From: VBDM01 sp035637655
Lineage (GTDB): Bacteria; Pseudomonadota; Gammaproteobacteria; Burkholderiales; SG8-39
Direction: 5' to 3'
DNA length: 11,781 nucleotides
Assembly: GCA_035637655.1 (NCBI GenBank)
Contig: DASPWT010000129.1
Span: 1-11,781, forward strand
In this document: one piece after another, positions 6,576 to 11,781 of the stretch
How positions within the stretch are numbered: the stretch's first letter is position 1
Layout of the letters: each line of letters starts with the position of its first letter
Program-made: the position numbers and the translations under genes
The notes under the pieces: generated by a model
Told to the model about the DNA's origin: nothing
Database searches by the model: none
The model's input: the letters and a program-made list of their open reading frames with translations, nothing else

Positions 6576-8123
6576 ATGCCCCAGAACGAACTCCCGATCG
6601 AAGTCGAGCCGCTCGCGGGCACGATGCCCGCGTTTTGCGCCTCGGTTCCGGCCGCCGAGCTGCGCGGCCTGTGCGAGCAGGCGCGGGCGCGCAAGGCGCG
6701 TCTGGTCGCGCTGTGGGGCAGCGACGAGACGCAGCGCCGCGCCGGCTACGCGCTGCACCTCGCGCTCGGCTTCCCCTCGGGCCTGCTCTGGGCGAGCGTG
6801 CCGCTTTCGCGCGAGGCTCCGCACTATCCCGGAATCGCCGACATCTATCCCGGTGCAAACCGCATGCAGCGCGCCACGGCTGATCTGCTCGGCATCATCC
6901 CTTCCGCGGACGCCGACCGGCGCAAATGGCTGCGGCACGGAGCCTGGCCCGAAGGCGCGTTTCCCCTGCGCAAGAGCGTCGAGCCCGCGGCCCGCTTCGC
7001 TCAAGGCCCGGACCGCTATCCGTTCGTTCCGGTCGAGGGCGAAGGCGTGCACGAGATCCCGGTCGGTCCGGTCCACGCCGGCACGATCGAGTCGGGACAC
7101 TTCCGCTTCTCGATCGTCGGCGAAAAGATCCTGCGGCTGGAGGAGCGGCTCGGCTACAAGCACAAAGGCATCGAGAAGCGCTTCGAGCAGATGACGCTCG
7201 AAGAAGGCGCGAAGCTCGCGGGCCGGGTCTCCGGCGACTCCACGGTCGCCTACGCTTGGGCGTACGCCATGGCGGTCGAAGGCGCCACCGGGACCGAGCC
7301 GCCGCCCCGGGCGCTTGCCCTGCGCGGCATCCTGCTCGAGCTCGAGCGCATCGCCAACCACCTCGGCGACCTGGGCTATCTCGCCAACGACGTCGCCCTT
7401 TCGTTCGGCTTTTTCCAGTTCTGGCGGCTGAAGGAAGACCTGCTGCGGACCCACGCGCAATTCTTCGGCCACCGCTACCTGATGGACGCCATCGTTCCCG
7501 GCGGCGTCGCGAAGGATCTGCCGCCCGCAGCGGGCGAGTCCCTCGCCGAGCGCCTGGCGAGAATCGAGCGCGAGGTCGCGACCCTGAAATCGATCTACGA
7601 CGAGCACGCCGGCGCGCAGGACCGCTTCATCATGACCGGACAGGTGACCCCCGAGCTCGCCGAGCGCATGGGCCTCACCGGACTTGCGGCCAGAGCGAGC
7701 GGCATCGCGCGCGATCTGCGGGTCGATTACCCGATCCCGCCCTATCAGCAGCTCGATCCGCGCGCGGCTTCGCACACGCGCGGCGACGTCGCGGCGCGCG
7801 TTGCGGTGCGCTTCGACGAGGTTTTCGAATCGATGCGCCTCGTGCAGGCGCTCGTGCAGCAGCTGCCCCCCGGGGACATCCGCGCGCCGGTCGCGGCGGC
7901 CGCTGCGGGCGCGCGCGGCCTTGGCTGGGTAGAGGGCTGGCGCGGTGAGGTGCTGGTAGCCCTCGATGTCTCGGGCACAGGTCGTATCCACCGCCTGCAT
8001 CCGCACGATCCCTCGTGGCAGAACTGGCCGCTCCTCGAGCACGCGGTGCACGGCAACATCGTTCCGGACTTCCCGCTCATCAACAAGTCGTTCAACCTGA
8101 GTTACAGCGGCGTAGACCTGTGA
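6576..8123 (+). CDS. hyfG: Hydrogenase-4-like large subunit lacking Ni-Fe ligands (NuoC-NuoD fusion type)
   Basis: Peripheral large subunit, 515 residues. Residues 1-135 form a NuoC/30-kDa-like domain (YPGIADIYPGANRMQRATADLLGI at 84-107, WPEGAFPLRK at 124-133). Residues 160-515 form a NuoD/HycE-like domain (GPVHAGTIESGHFRF at 164-178, GYKHKGIEKRFE at 193-204). Where hydrogenases read RVCGIC, this protein reads RVSGDS (217-222). Where they read DPCYSC, it reads NLSYSG (507-512). All four metal-binding cysteines are therefore missing and H2 chemistry is not expected. The chain ends three residues after the second motif, the position of mature hydrogenase C-termini, so no maturation protease is needed. 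The ATG at 6576 was chosen because the open frame upstream to 6345 lies wholly inside hyfF. The family is energy-converting-hydrogenase-related (Ehr); the reaction is unknown. Confidence 0.92.
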   Translation: MPQNELPIEVEPLAGTMPAFCASVPAAELRGLCEQARARKARLVALWGSDETQRRAGYALHLALGFPSGLLWASVPLSREAPHYPGIADIYPGANRMQRATADLLGIIPSADADRRKWLRHGAWPEGAFPLRKSVEPAARFAQGPDRYPFVPVEGEGVHEIPVGPVHAGTIESGHFRFSIVGEKILRLEERLGYKHKGIEKRFEQMTLEEGAKLAGRVSGDSTVAYAWAYAMAVEGATGTEPPPRALALRGILLELERIANHLGDLGYLANDVALSFGFFQFWRLKEDLLRTHAQFFGHRYLMDAIVPGGVAKDLPPAAGESLAERLARIEREVATLKSIYDEHAGAQDRFIMTGQVTPELAERMGLTGLAARASGIARDLRVDYPIPPYQQLDPRAASHTRGDVAARVAVRFDEVFESMRLVQALVQQLPPGDIRAPVAAAAAGARGLGWVEGWRGEVLVALDVSGTGRIHRLHPHDPSWQNWPLLEHAVHGNIVPDFPLINKSFNLSYSGVDL

Positions 8124-8124
8124 A

Positions 8125-8640
8125 ATGTATCAACTGCTGAAACAAATCGCGAAGACCGGCATCGTCAGCGAGCCCGCTCCATTTCCGGACGCCGCGCTGC
8201 GGCAACTCGAGCAGCGGCTCGGGCAGGTGATCCTCGAGCATTTCGGCCGCGCGCTCGCGATCCGGCACGTGGACGCGGGCTCGTGCAACGGCTGCGAGCT
8301 CGAGATCCACGCCATGAACAGCCCCTACTGCAATCTGGAACGGCTCGGTATCAAGTTCGTCGCGAGCCCCCGCCACGCCGACCTGCTGCTGGTGACCGGT
8401 CCGGTGTCGCGCAACATGGAAACCGCGCTCAAGCGCACCTGGGAGGCGACTCCCGACCCGAAGCTGGTGGTGGCGATCGGCGACTGCGGCTGCACGGGCG
8501 GCGTGTTCGGCGAGAGCTACGCTAGCTGCGGCCGCGTCTCGAACGTGATCCCAGTGGATGTCGCCGTTCCCGGCTGCCCGCCGACCCCGGTCGCGATCCT
8601 GCAGGGAATTCTCACCGCGATAACACCGGGCCGCAAGTAG
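8125..8640 (+). CDS. hyfI: Hydrogenase-4-like small subunit with N2-type iron-sulfur cluster (NuoB/HycG family)
   Basis: Small peripheral subunit, 171 residues, partner of HyfG. It is in the NuoB/HycG family and should hold one [4Fe-4S] cluster at the interface with HyfG and HyfC. The ligand set is visible: C54 and C57 in AGSCNGCELE, C121 (or C123) in GDCGCTGG and C151 in VPGCPPTP. C69 and C135 are extra. The spacing CxxC follows hydrogenases, not the adjacent CC pair of NuoB. It lacks the extra clusters of periplasmic hydrogenase small subunits and has no Tat signal, so the protein is cytoplasmic-facing. The gene starts one base after the hyfG stop. Retention of a full cluster site beside a ligand-less HyfG argues that electron transfer, or at least structural use of the cluster, is still under selection. 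Confidence 0.92.
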   Translation: MYQLLKQIAKTGIVSEPAPFPDAALRQLEQRLGQVILEHFGRALAIRHVDAGSCNGCELEIHAMNSPYCNLERLGIKFVASPRHADLLLVTGPVSRNMETALKRTWEATPDPKLVVAIGDCGCTGGVFGESYASCGRVSNVIPVDVAVPGCPPTPVAILQGILTAITPGRK

Positions 8641-8642
8641 CG

Positions 8643-9080
8643 ATGGAACTCTCTCTCGCGTTCATCGGCTGGTTCTTCACGCTCAGTTCCGCGGGCGCGC
8701 TCGTTCTGGGGGCCGCGCTGATCGCGATGCTCGCGACCGCGGGGGATCTGCAGCGGCGCTACCTGAGCTACAGCATCTGGAACGATTTGCTGCTCGCGGC
8801 GATCTGGGTGCTGGGGCTCGCCGGAGGGATCGGCGTGATCCGCCTGCAACCGTGGGGAAGATACCTGCTGGAGCTTTTCTGCTGGGCGCTGATCGTGCTG
8901 CTGCTGCTCTCCGCGGCTTCCCGGCTTTACGCCCTGAGGCAGCCCGGCCCGGGGCAGCCGCCGGTCAACTGGCTGGGCGCGTTCGGCGGCATCACGCTGA
9001 TCCTGATCCCGGTCCTCGCGATCTGCGCCGCGACCATCGTGACCCTGCGCAGCCCGGAAGCCCTCAAAGCGTTTTCCTGA
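8643..9080 (+). CDS. Small four-helix membrane protein, last gene of the hyf cluster
   Basis: 145 residues, unrecognised. Four hydrophobic segments at about residues 6-31, 46-67, 74-93 and 110-134 are separated by short polar loops. These are DLQRRYLSYSIWND (35-48), LQPWGRYLLE (68-77) and a Gly/Pro-rich loop, RQPGPGQPPVNW (98-109). There are few Cys and no metal or cofactor motif. The ATG lies two bases after the hyfI stop, so it is very probably expressed with the hyf genes and may be an extra membrane subunit or assembly factor. It does not read as HyfA, HyfD, HyfH or HyfJ. No Shine-Dalgarno sequence is obvious; coupling to hyfI is likely. The gene faces the minus-strand DsrE-like gene with only four bases between stops, which marks the end of the operon. 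Confidence 0.8.
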   Translation: MELSLAFIGWFFTLSSAGALVLGAALIAMLATAGDLQRRYLSYSIWNDLLLAAIWVLGLAGGIGVIRLQPWGRYLLELFCWALIVLLLLSAASRLYALRQPGPGQPPVNWLGAFGGITLILIPVLAICAATIVTLRSPEALKAFS

Positions 9081-9089
9081 CCGTTCAGG
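9076..9089. terminator. Short hairpin spanning the two convergent stop codons
   Basis: CCTGA-CCGT-TCAGG forms a perfect five-base-pair stem with a four-base loop that includes both stop codons of the convergent genes. No run of T follows on either strand. It could weakly end transcription in both directions, or be chance. Confidence 0.2.
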
Positions 9090-9501
9090 GTTTCAGGTAG
9101 GCGTAGCCTTCTTTTTGCTGCAGATGCGTGATCTGCACCACGCCGGAGGGCACGAACTCCACCCCGAGGATGAACTGGTCCTTCTTCAGCTTGCGGTTGC
9201 GCAGCGTGATCTCGCACACCTGGAACTTCACGCCCCTCGCCATCAGGTCCTGCACGCGCGCGTCGAAGGGGCCGAAGCGATCCTTGGCGCCCTCCATCAG
9301 GAAATCGATACCGTCGGCGTGGGTCACCGCAACGAGCCTCGCCTTGGGATCGACTTCGAGATGATTGTTGATGTTGCGCAGGCCCTTGGTGGCCTGCTCG
9401 ACACCGCTGTCGAAGTGGTAGACGGCTTTCTCCTGTGCCCAAGCGGCGGACGCCGCAAGGGACAGCGCGAGGACGGCGAACAGTTTCGCTGCGAATCTCA
9501 C
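9085..9501 (-). CDS. Exported DsrE/DsrF-like protein
   Basis: 138 residues read from GTG at 9501. A classical signal peptide is visible (MRFAAKLFAVLALSLAASAAWA, cut before QEKAVYHF), so the mature protein of about 116 residues is periplasmic. The mature part resembles the small DsrE/DsrF-like alpha/beta family often seen in proteobacteria: KAVYHFDSG at the start, LVAVTHADGIDFL in the middle and a single conserved-type cysteine (C96, in KFQVCEITLRNRKL). In DsrE itself a Cys carries sulfur; whether C96 does so here is not known. A longer reading from TTG at 9519 is possible, but the GTG has AAAGGAG at the right distance and gives a better signal peptide. It is separated by 70 bases from a divergent acylphosphatase gene. 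Function unassigned. Confidence 0.8.
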   Translation of the reverse strand: MRFAAKLFAVLALSLAASAAWAQEKAVYHFDSGVEQATKGLRNINNHLEVDPKARLVAVTHADGIDFLMEGAKDRFGPFDARVQDLMARGVKFQVCEITLRNRKLKKDQFILGVEFVPSGVVQITHLQQKEGYAYLKP

Positions 9502-9507
9502 GGCATG

Positions 9508-9514
9508 CTCCTTT
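9508..9514 (-). promoter_or_regulatory. Ribosome binding site that fixes the GTG start of the DsrE-like gene
   Basis: On the minus strand AAAGGAG stands six bases before the GTG at 9501. The nearby ATG at 9506 runs into a stop after two codons, and the TTG at 9519 lies upstream of this site. Confidence 0.7.
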
Positions 9515-9541
9515 GACAATCGTCGACGCCGCTCACTTTAC
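9513..9541 (+). promoter_or_regulatory. Candidate promoter for the acylphosphatase gene
   Basis: A perfect TTGACA (-35) sits at 9513-9518. A weak -10 (ACTTTA at 9535-9540 or CTTTAC at 9536-9541) follows at 16-17 bases. It would start RNA roughly 25 bases before the ATG at 9572. The weak -10 keeps confidence low. Confidence 0.35.
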
Positions 9542-9571
9542 GCGAACCCGCCGGGATTAGAAAATCAGCGG

Positions 9572-9841
9572 ATGGCGAAACACCTGGTGATCTCCGGCCG
9601 CGTGCAGGGCGTCGGATTCCGCTATTCCATGGCGGATGAAGCCGAGCGGCTCGGCGTCACCGGCTGGGTGAGGAACCGGCGCGACGGAACGGTGGAAGCG
9701 GTGGTGGACGGCGCGGCCGACGCCGTGGATACCCTCGTCGCCTGGGCGCGCCGCGGGCCGCTGTCGGCGCGCGTGAGCGAGGTGCAGGTTACGGAAGTCG
9801 CGGGAAGTTTCGAGCGCTTCGAGATGCGGCCGACCGGGTAG
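9572..9841 (+). CDS. acyP: Acylphosphatase
   Basis: 89-residue cytoplasmic enzyme that hydrolyses the carboxyl-phosphate bond of acyl phosphates such as acetyl phosphate or 1,3-bisphosphoglycerate. The signature GRVQGVGFRYSM (9-20) holds the phosphate loop and the catalytic Arg17. GWVRNRRDGTVEAV (31-44) holds the catalytic Asn35. Length and alpha/beta pattern match stand-alone acylphosphatases. The ATG at 9572 is the only suitable start and gives the usual short N-terminus before the signature. It stands alone between a divergent DsrE-like gene and a convergent small gene, so it is probably monocistronic. No other family fits. Confidence 0.95.
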   Translation: MAKHLVISGRVQGVGFRYSMADEAERLGVTGWVRNRRDGTVEAVVDGAADAVDTLVAWARRGPLSARVSEVQVTEVAGSFERFEMRPTG

Positions 9842-9862
9842 GCGCAGGGCGGGGAAAAGCCG

Positions 9863-9881
9863 CCGGGCGTCACCTGCCCGG
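9863..9881 (-). terminator. Candidate terminator hairpin for the minus-strand dienelactone hydrolase operon
   Basis: CCGGGC and GCCCGG form a perfect six-base-pair stem around a seven-base loop that overlaps the stop of the Cys-rich gene. On the minus strand it is followed, after GGCGG, by CTTTTCCCC (9851-9859), a short T run. The T run is not adjacent, so this is a weak call. Confidence 0.3.
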
Positions 9882-10112
9882 TCGTTCACACGCCGCCTGG
9901 TCGCGCTGGCAGCCTTCCTGGCAGGCCTGCGCGGCGGGGGCTTCAGTTGTCGTGCGCCGGCATTTCTGCATGCAGGCGGTGGAGGCGCTCCTGCAACTGG
10001 GCGCCTCGTCGCCTCCTGTGATTCCCTTGTAGGCGTAATAGCCCGCCGCCACTGCGACCGCGAGGACGACGAGCATGCCGAACGAGCTCAGGCCGCGCTG
10101 CGAACCTCTCAT
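9870..10112 (-). CDS. Small membrane-anchored protein with six symmetrically spaced cysteines
   Basis: 80 residues, unrecognised. A short positive N-terminus (MRGSQRG) precedes one hydrophobic helix (about 11-28), then a polar tail of some 50 residues that should lie in the periplasm. The tail has six Cys at 40, 47, 51, 64, 68 and 75. The spacing is C-x6-C-x3-C-x12-C-x3-C-x6-C, which reads the same in both directions and fits a disulfide-clamped helical hairpin. The ATG at 10112 overlaps the dienelactone hydrolase stop (TGATG), with AAGG (10120-10123) seven bases upstream, so translation is likely coupled. A GTG one codon earlier is the alternative. It is small, but coupling, anchor and regular Cys pattern support a real gene. 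Confidence 0.65.
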   Translation of the reverse strand: MRGSQRGLSSFGMLVVLAVAVAAGYYAYKGITGGDEAPSCRSASTACMQKCRRTTTEAPAAQACQEGCQRDQAACERPGR

Positions 10113-10843
10113 CACCCCGCCTTGCGCCGCGCCTGCCCCGCTTGCCCGCCGCGAAGCCCTTCGAGGATCGCAAGCGCGCGCGCCATGGAAAATTCTCGAG
10201 TCTTCCGATCGAACGCCTTGGCGTTATCCGGCATCATGTAGCCGTGCAGCACACCCGGGAACACGTGCAGTTCCAGGTTCTTCATGCGCGAGGCCGCGCC
10301 GCGATAGGCATCGAGCACCTCGGCGGGCGCCTGGTGGTCCGCGTCGCCCCAGATGATGCAGACGGGCCGCTCGATTGCCTCGAGCTCCCCGATGTAGTCG
10401 AGCATCTGCGAGCCGTGGCACGAGATGCCCGCGTCGTATCCCAGGCGCTTCGGCCCGAGGATCGCATAGGGCCCTCCGTAGCAGAAGCCGATCACCGCGG
10501 CGCGCCCGTTCGATTGCGGCAACTTGCGCAGCTCGGCGAGCGTATCGGCGAGATCGGCTTCGCCCGTTTTGATTTTTTCCAGGCGCGGCTGCGAGCGCTG
10601 CTTGGTGCGATCGTCGTCGCGCGCGAGCGGACCCGGTACCGTGCGCCAGAACAGGTCGGGCGCCGCGGCGATAAAGCCCTGCGAGGCGAACTCGTCGGCG
10701 ATCGCGCGGACGTCGGCGTTCACGCCGTGCACGGCGGAAGCGAGCACGATCGCAGGAACCTTTGCGCCGGCGCGCGGCGCGGCGACATAGCAGTCGAATT
10801 CGCCGCCCTCGCCCGAGCGGACCCTGACGTTCTTGCCCGGCAT
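10112..10843 (-). CDS. Dienelactone hydrolase family alpha/beta hydrolase
   Basis: 243-residue cytoplasmic hydrolase of the dienelactone hydrolase (carboxymethylenebutenolidase) family. The Cys-Asp-His triad is visible: C121 in the nucleophile elbow GFCYGG, D169 in WGDADHQAP and H200 in VLHGYMM. This is nearly the numbering of classical dienelactone hydrolase (123/171/202). Family features GEFDCYVAAP near the start and DLFWR (ending near residue 67) also fit. The open frame extends to 10909, but ATG 10843 is preferred because AGGAGG (10848-10853) stands before it, the family N-terminus (pattern V-R-V-R-S-G) starts just after it, and a promoter candidate lies between the two starts. Substrate unknown; many members are general esterases, and no aromatic-degradation genes are nearby. 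It is followed by a coupled Cys-rich protein gene. Confidence 0.9.
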   Translation of the reverse strand: MPGKNVRVRSGEGGEFDCYVAAPRAGAKVPAIVLASAVHGVNADVRAIADEFASQGFIAAAPDLFWRTVPGPLARDDDRTKQRSQPRLEKIKTGEADLADTLAELRKLPQSNGRAAVIGFCYGGPYAILGPKRLGYDAGISCHGSQMLDYIGELEAIERPVCIIWGDADHQAPAEVLDAYRGAASRMKNLELHVFPGVLHGYMMPDNAKAFDRKTREFSMARALAILEGLRGGQAGQARRKAG

Positions 10844-10847
10844 GTCG

Positions 10848-10853
10848 CCTCCT
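10848..10853 (-). promoter_or_regulatory. Ribosome binding site supporting the ATG 10843 start
   Basis: AGGAGG on the minus strand, four bases before the ATG at 10843. The spacing is slightly short, but no equal site precedes the longer alternative start at 10909. Confidence 0.6.
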
Positions 10854-10879
10854 CTCCTGCGTGCTGACTTGGGGTGCAT

Positions 10880-10908
10880 ACCGTACCGCAGGGCGATAGG
10901 CTTGTCCA
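10880..10908 (-). promoter_or_regulatory. Candidate promoter of the dienelactone hydrolase gene
   Basis: On the minus strand TGGACA (10903-10908, five of six to TTGACA) is followed after 17 bases by TACGGT (10880-10885). The latter keeps the three most conserved -10 bases. RNA would begin near 10873, about 30 bases before the chosen ATG and downstream of the alternative start at 10909. Confidence 0.4.
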
Positions 10909-10928
10909 ACCTCCCCGGGTGGCCCGCG

Positions 10929-10934
10929 TATAAT
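10929..10934 (+). promoter_or_regulatory. Consensus -10 box (TATAAT) for the Rossmann-fold gene
   Basis: A perfect TATAAT 45 bases before the ATG at 10980. The best -35 (TTGTCC, 10902-10907) is 21 bases away, too far for a standard promoter, so a weak or activator-dependent -35 is likely. Together with the minus-strand promoter it makes the 136-base gap a divergent control region. Confidence 0.55.
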
Positions 10935-10979
10935 CGCTTTTCTCATCATCTGTCACCGGCGAAAAGAAGGAGTCGATTC

Positions 10980-11781
10980 ATGAGCACCAAATACAAAATT
11001 CTGATCCTGGGCGCTTCGTACGGTTCGCTTCTGGGGACCAAGCTCGCGCTCGCGGGGCACGCAGTGCACCTCGTGTGCCTGCCCGCCGAGGCCGACCTGA
11101 TCAACAGGGAAGGCGCGATCGTGCGCATGCCGGTCAAGGGCCGCGAAGGGCTGGTCGAAATCAATTCGAAAAAACTGCCCGGCAAACTGTCCGCTGGCGG
11201 CACCGCGGGGGTCAATCCGTCGGACTACCACCTGGTCGCGCTCGCCATGCAGGAGCCGCAGTACCGCTCGCCCGGCGTGCGCGAGCTGCTCGATGCGCTG
11301 GCCAAGGCCAGGGTCCCCTGCATGTCGATCATGAACATGCCGCCGCTGCCTTACCTCGCGCGCATTCCGGGTGTGGACGTCAAGGCATGCCGGAGCTGCT
11401 ATACCGACGCAAGCGTGTGGGATGCATTCGATCCGAAGCTCGTGACGCTGTGTAGCCCGGACCCGCAGGCGTTTCGCCCGCCGGAAGAAAAGGTCAACGT
11501 GCTGCAGGTACGACTGCCGACAAATTTCAAATCGGCGCGCTTCGATTCTGACGCCCACACCGCCATCCTGCGCCAACTCGAGTCGGACATCGAAGCGTCC
11601 CGTTTCGGCGGGATCGAGCTGCCCGTCAAGCTCAAGGTCTACGACTCGGTCTTCGTGCCGCTCGCGAAATGGGCCATGTTGCTGGCCGGCAACTATCGCT
11701 GCGTGCAGATAGACGGCATGCGCCCCATCAAGGACGCGGTGCACAGCGACCTGGAAGCCTCGCGTTCTGTATACAACTGGG
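10980..11781 (+). CDS. Rossmann-fold protein, ketopantoate reductase-like N-terminus (3' end outside window)
   Basis: 267 complete codons, still open at the right edge. The start KYKILILGASYGSLLG is a beta strand and dinucleotide-binding-like loop, followed by KLALAGHAVHLVC, the next helix and strand. The pattern resembles ApbA/PanE ketopantoate reductases, but the loop has glycines at 11, 15 and 19 (GxxxGxxxG) in place of GxGxxG. Later conserved-looking blocks are ALAMQEPQYRSPGVREL, IMNMPPLPYLARIPG, CYTDASVWDAFDP, LPTNFKSARFDSDAH and DSVFVPLAKWAMLLAGNYRC. No catalytic Lys/Glu pair of PanE can be placed with confidence. ATG 10980 has AAGGAG (10967-10972) seven bases upstream and TATAAT further up. 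Probably a cytoplasmic NAD(P)-binding protein of unknown reaction. Confidence 0.8.
   Translation, partial: MSTKYKILILGASYGSLLGTKLALAGHAVHLVCLPAEADLINREGAIVRMPVKGREGLVEINSKKLPGKLSAGGTAGVNPSDYHLVALAMQEPQYRSPGVRELLDALAKARVPCMSIMNMPPLPYLARIPGVDVKACRSCYTDASVWDAFDPKLVTLCSPDPQAFRPPEEKVNVLQVRLPTNFKSARFDSDAHTAILRQLESDIEASRFGGIELPVKLKVYDSVFVPLAKWAMLLAGNYRCVQIDGMRPIKDAVHSDLEASRSVYNW

Noticed and set aside
1423..8640. A functional [NiFe] hydrogenase-4 or formate hydrogenlyase operon
   Set aside because: The large subunit has no Ni-Fe ligand cysteines, and no ferredoxin subunit, formate dehydrogenase or maturation genes are present in the window.
9502..9519. TTG start at 9519 for the DsrE-like protein
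   Set aside because: It has no ribosome binding site and would put Lys, Glu and His before the signal peptide. The GTG at 9501 has AAAGGAG.
10844..10909. 22-residue N-terminal extension of the dienelactone hydrolase
   Set aside because: Not part of the family fold, lacks its own ribosome binding site, and overlaps the candidate promoter.

Overview
The window is a GC-rich stretch with densely packed genes, probably from a proteobacterium. A betaproteobacterial type is my best guess. The grounds are high-GC codon use, ATGA-type stop/start overlaps, TATAAT/TTGACA-like promoter boxes and overall protein similarity. No rRNA, tRNA, CRISPR array, transposase or integrase is visible.

Layout. Positions 2-1420 hold the 3' part of metG (methionyl-tRNA synthetase, start outside the window), with a conspicuous low-GC patch at about 345-1100. 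Directly behind it, on the same strand and almost without gaps, lies a seven-gene cluster at 1423-9080: hyfB, hyfC, hyfE, hyfF, hyfG, hyfI and a small four-helix membrane protein. Beyond that are unrelated single genes: a periplasmic DsrE-like protein (minus strand), an acylphosphatase (plus), a dienelactone-hydrolase-family enzyme translationally coupled to a small Cys-rich membrane-anchored protein (both minus), and the start of a Rossmann-fold protein (plus) that runs off the right edge.

Main point. The hyf cluster looks like hydrogenase-4/formate hydrogenlyase, but the large subunit HyfG has lost all four cysteines that bind the Ni-Fe centre. The N-terminal CxxC is Ser219/Ser222 and the C-terminal CxxC is Ser509/Gly512. 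The protein also stops where a mature hydrogenase would be cut. The small subunit HyfI keeps the Cys set for one N2-like [4Fe-4S] cluster, and the antiporter-like membrane subunits keep their key Glu and Lys residues. The product is therefore best read as an energy-converting-hydrogenase-related (Ehr) complex. It would be an ion-translocating relative of complex I with no hydrogenase activity, no NADH module and no ferredoxin-like wire subunit in this window. What drives it, or what it drives, cannot be told from the sequence. Two features set this copy apart: an in-frame tandem duplication of 20 codons near the N-terminus of HyfF, and an unassigned four-helix membrane protein at the end of the operon.
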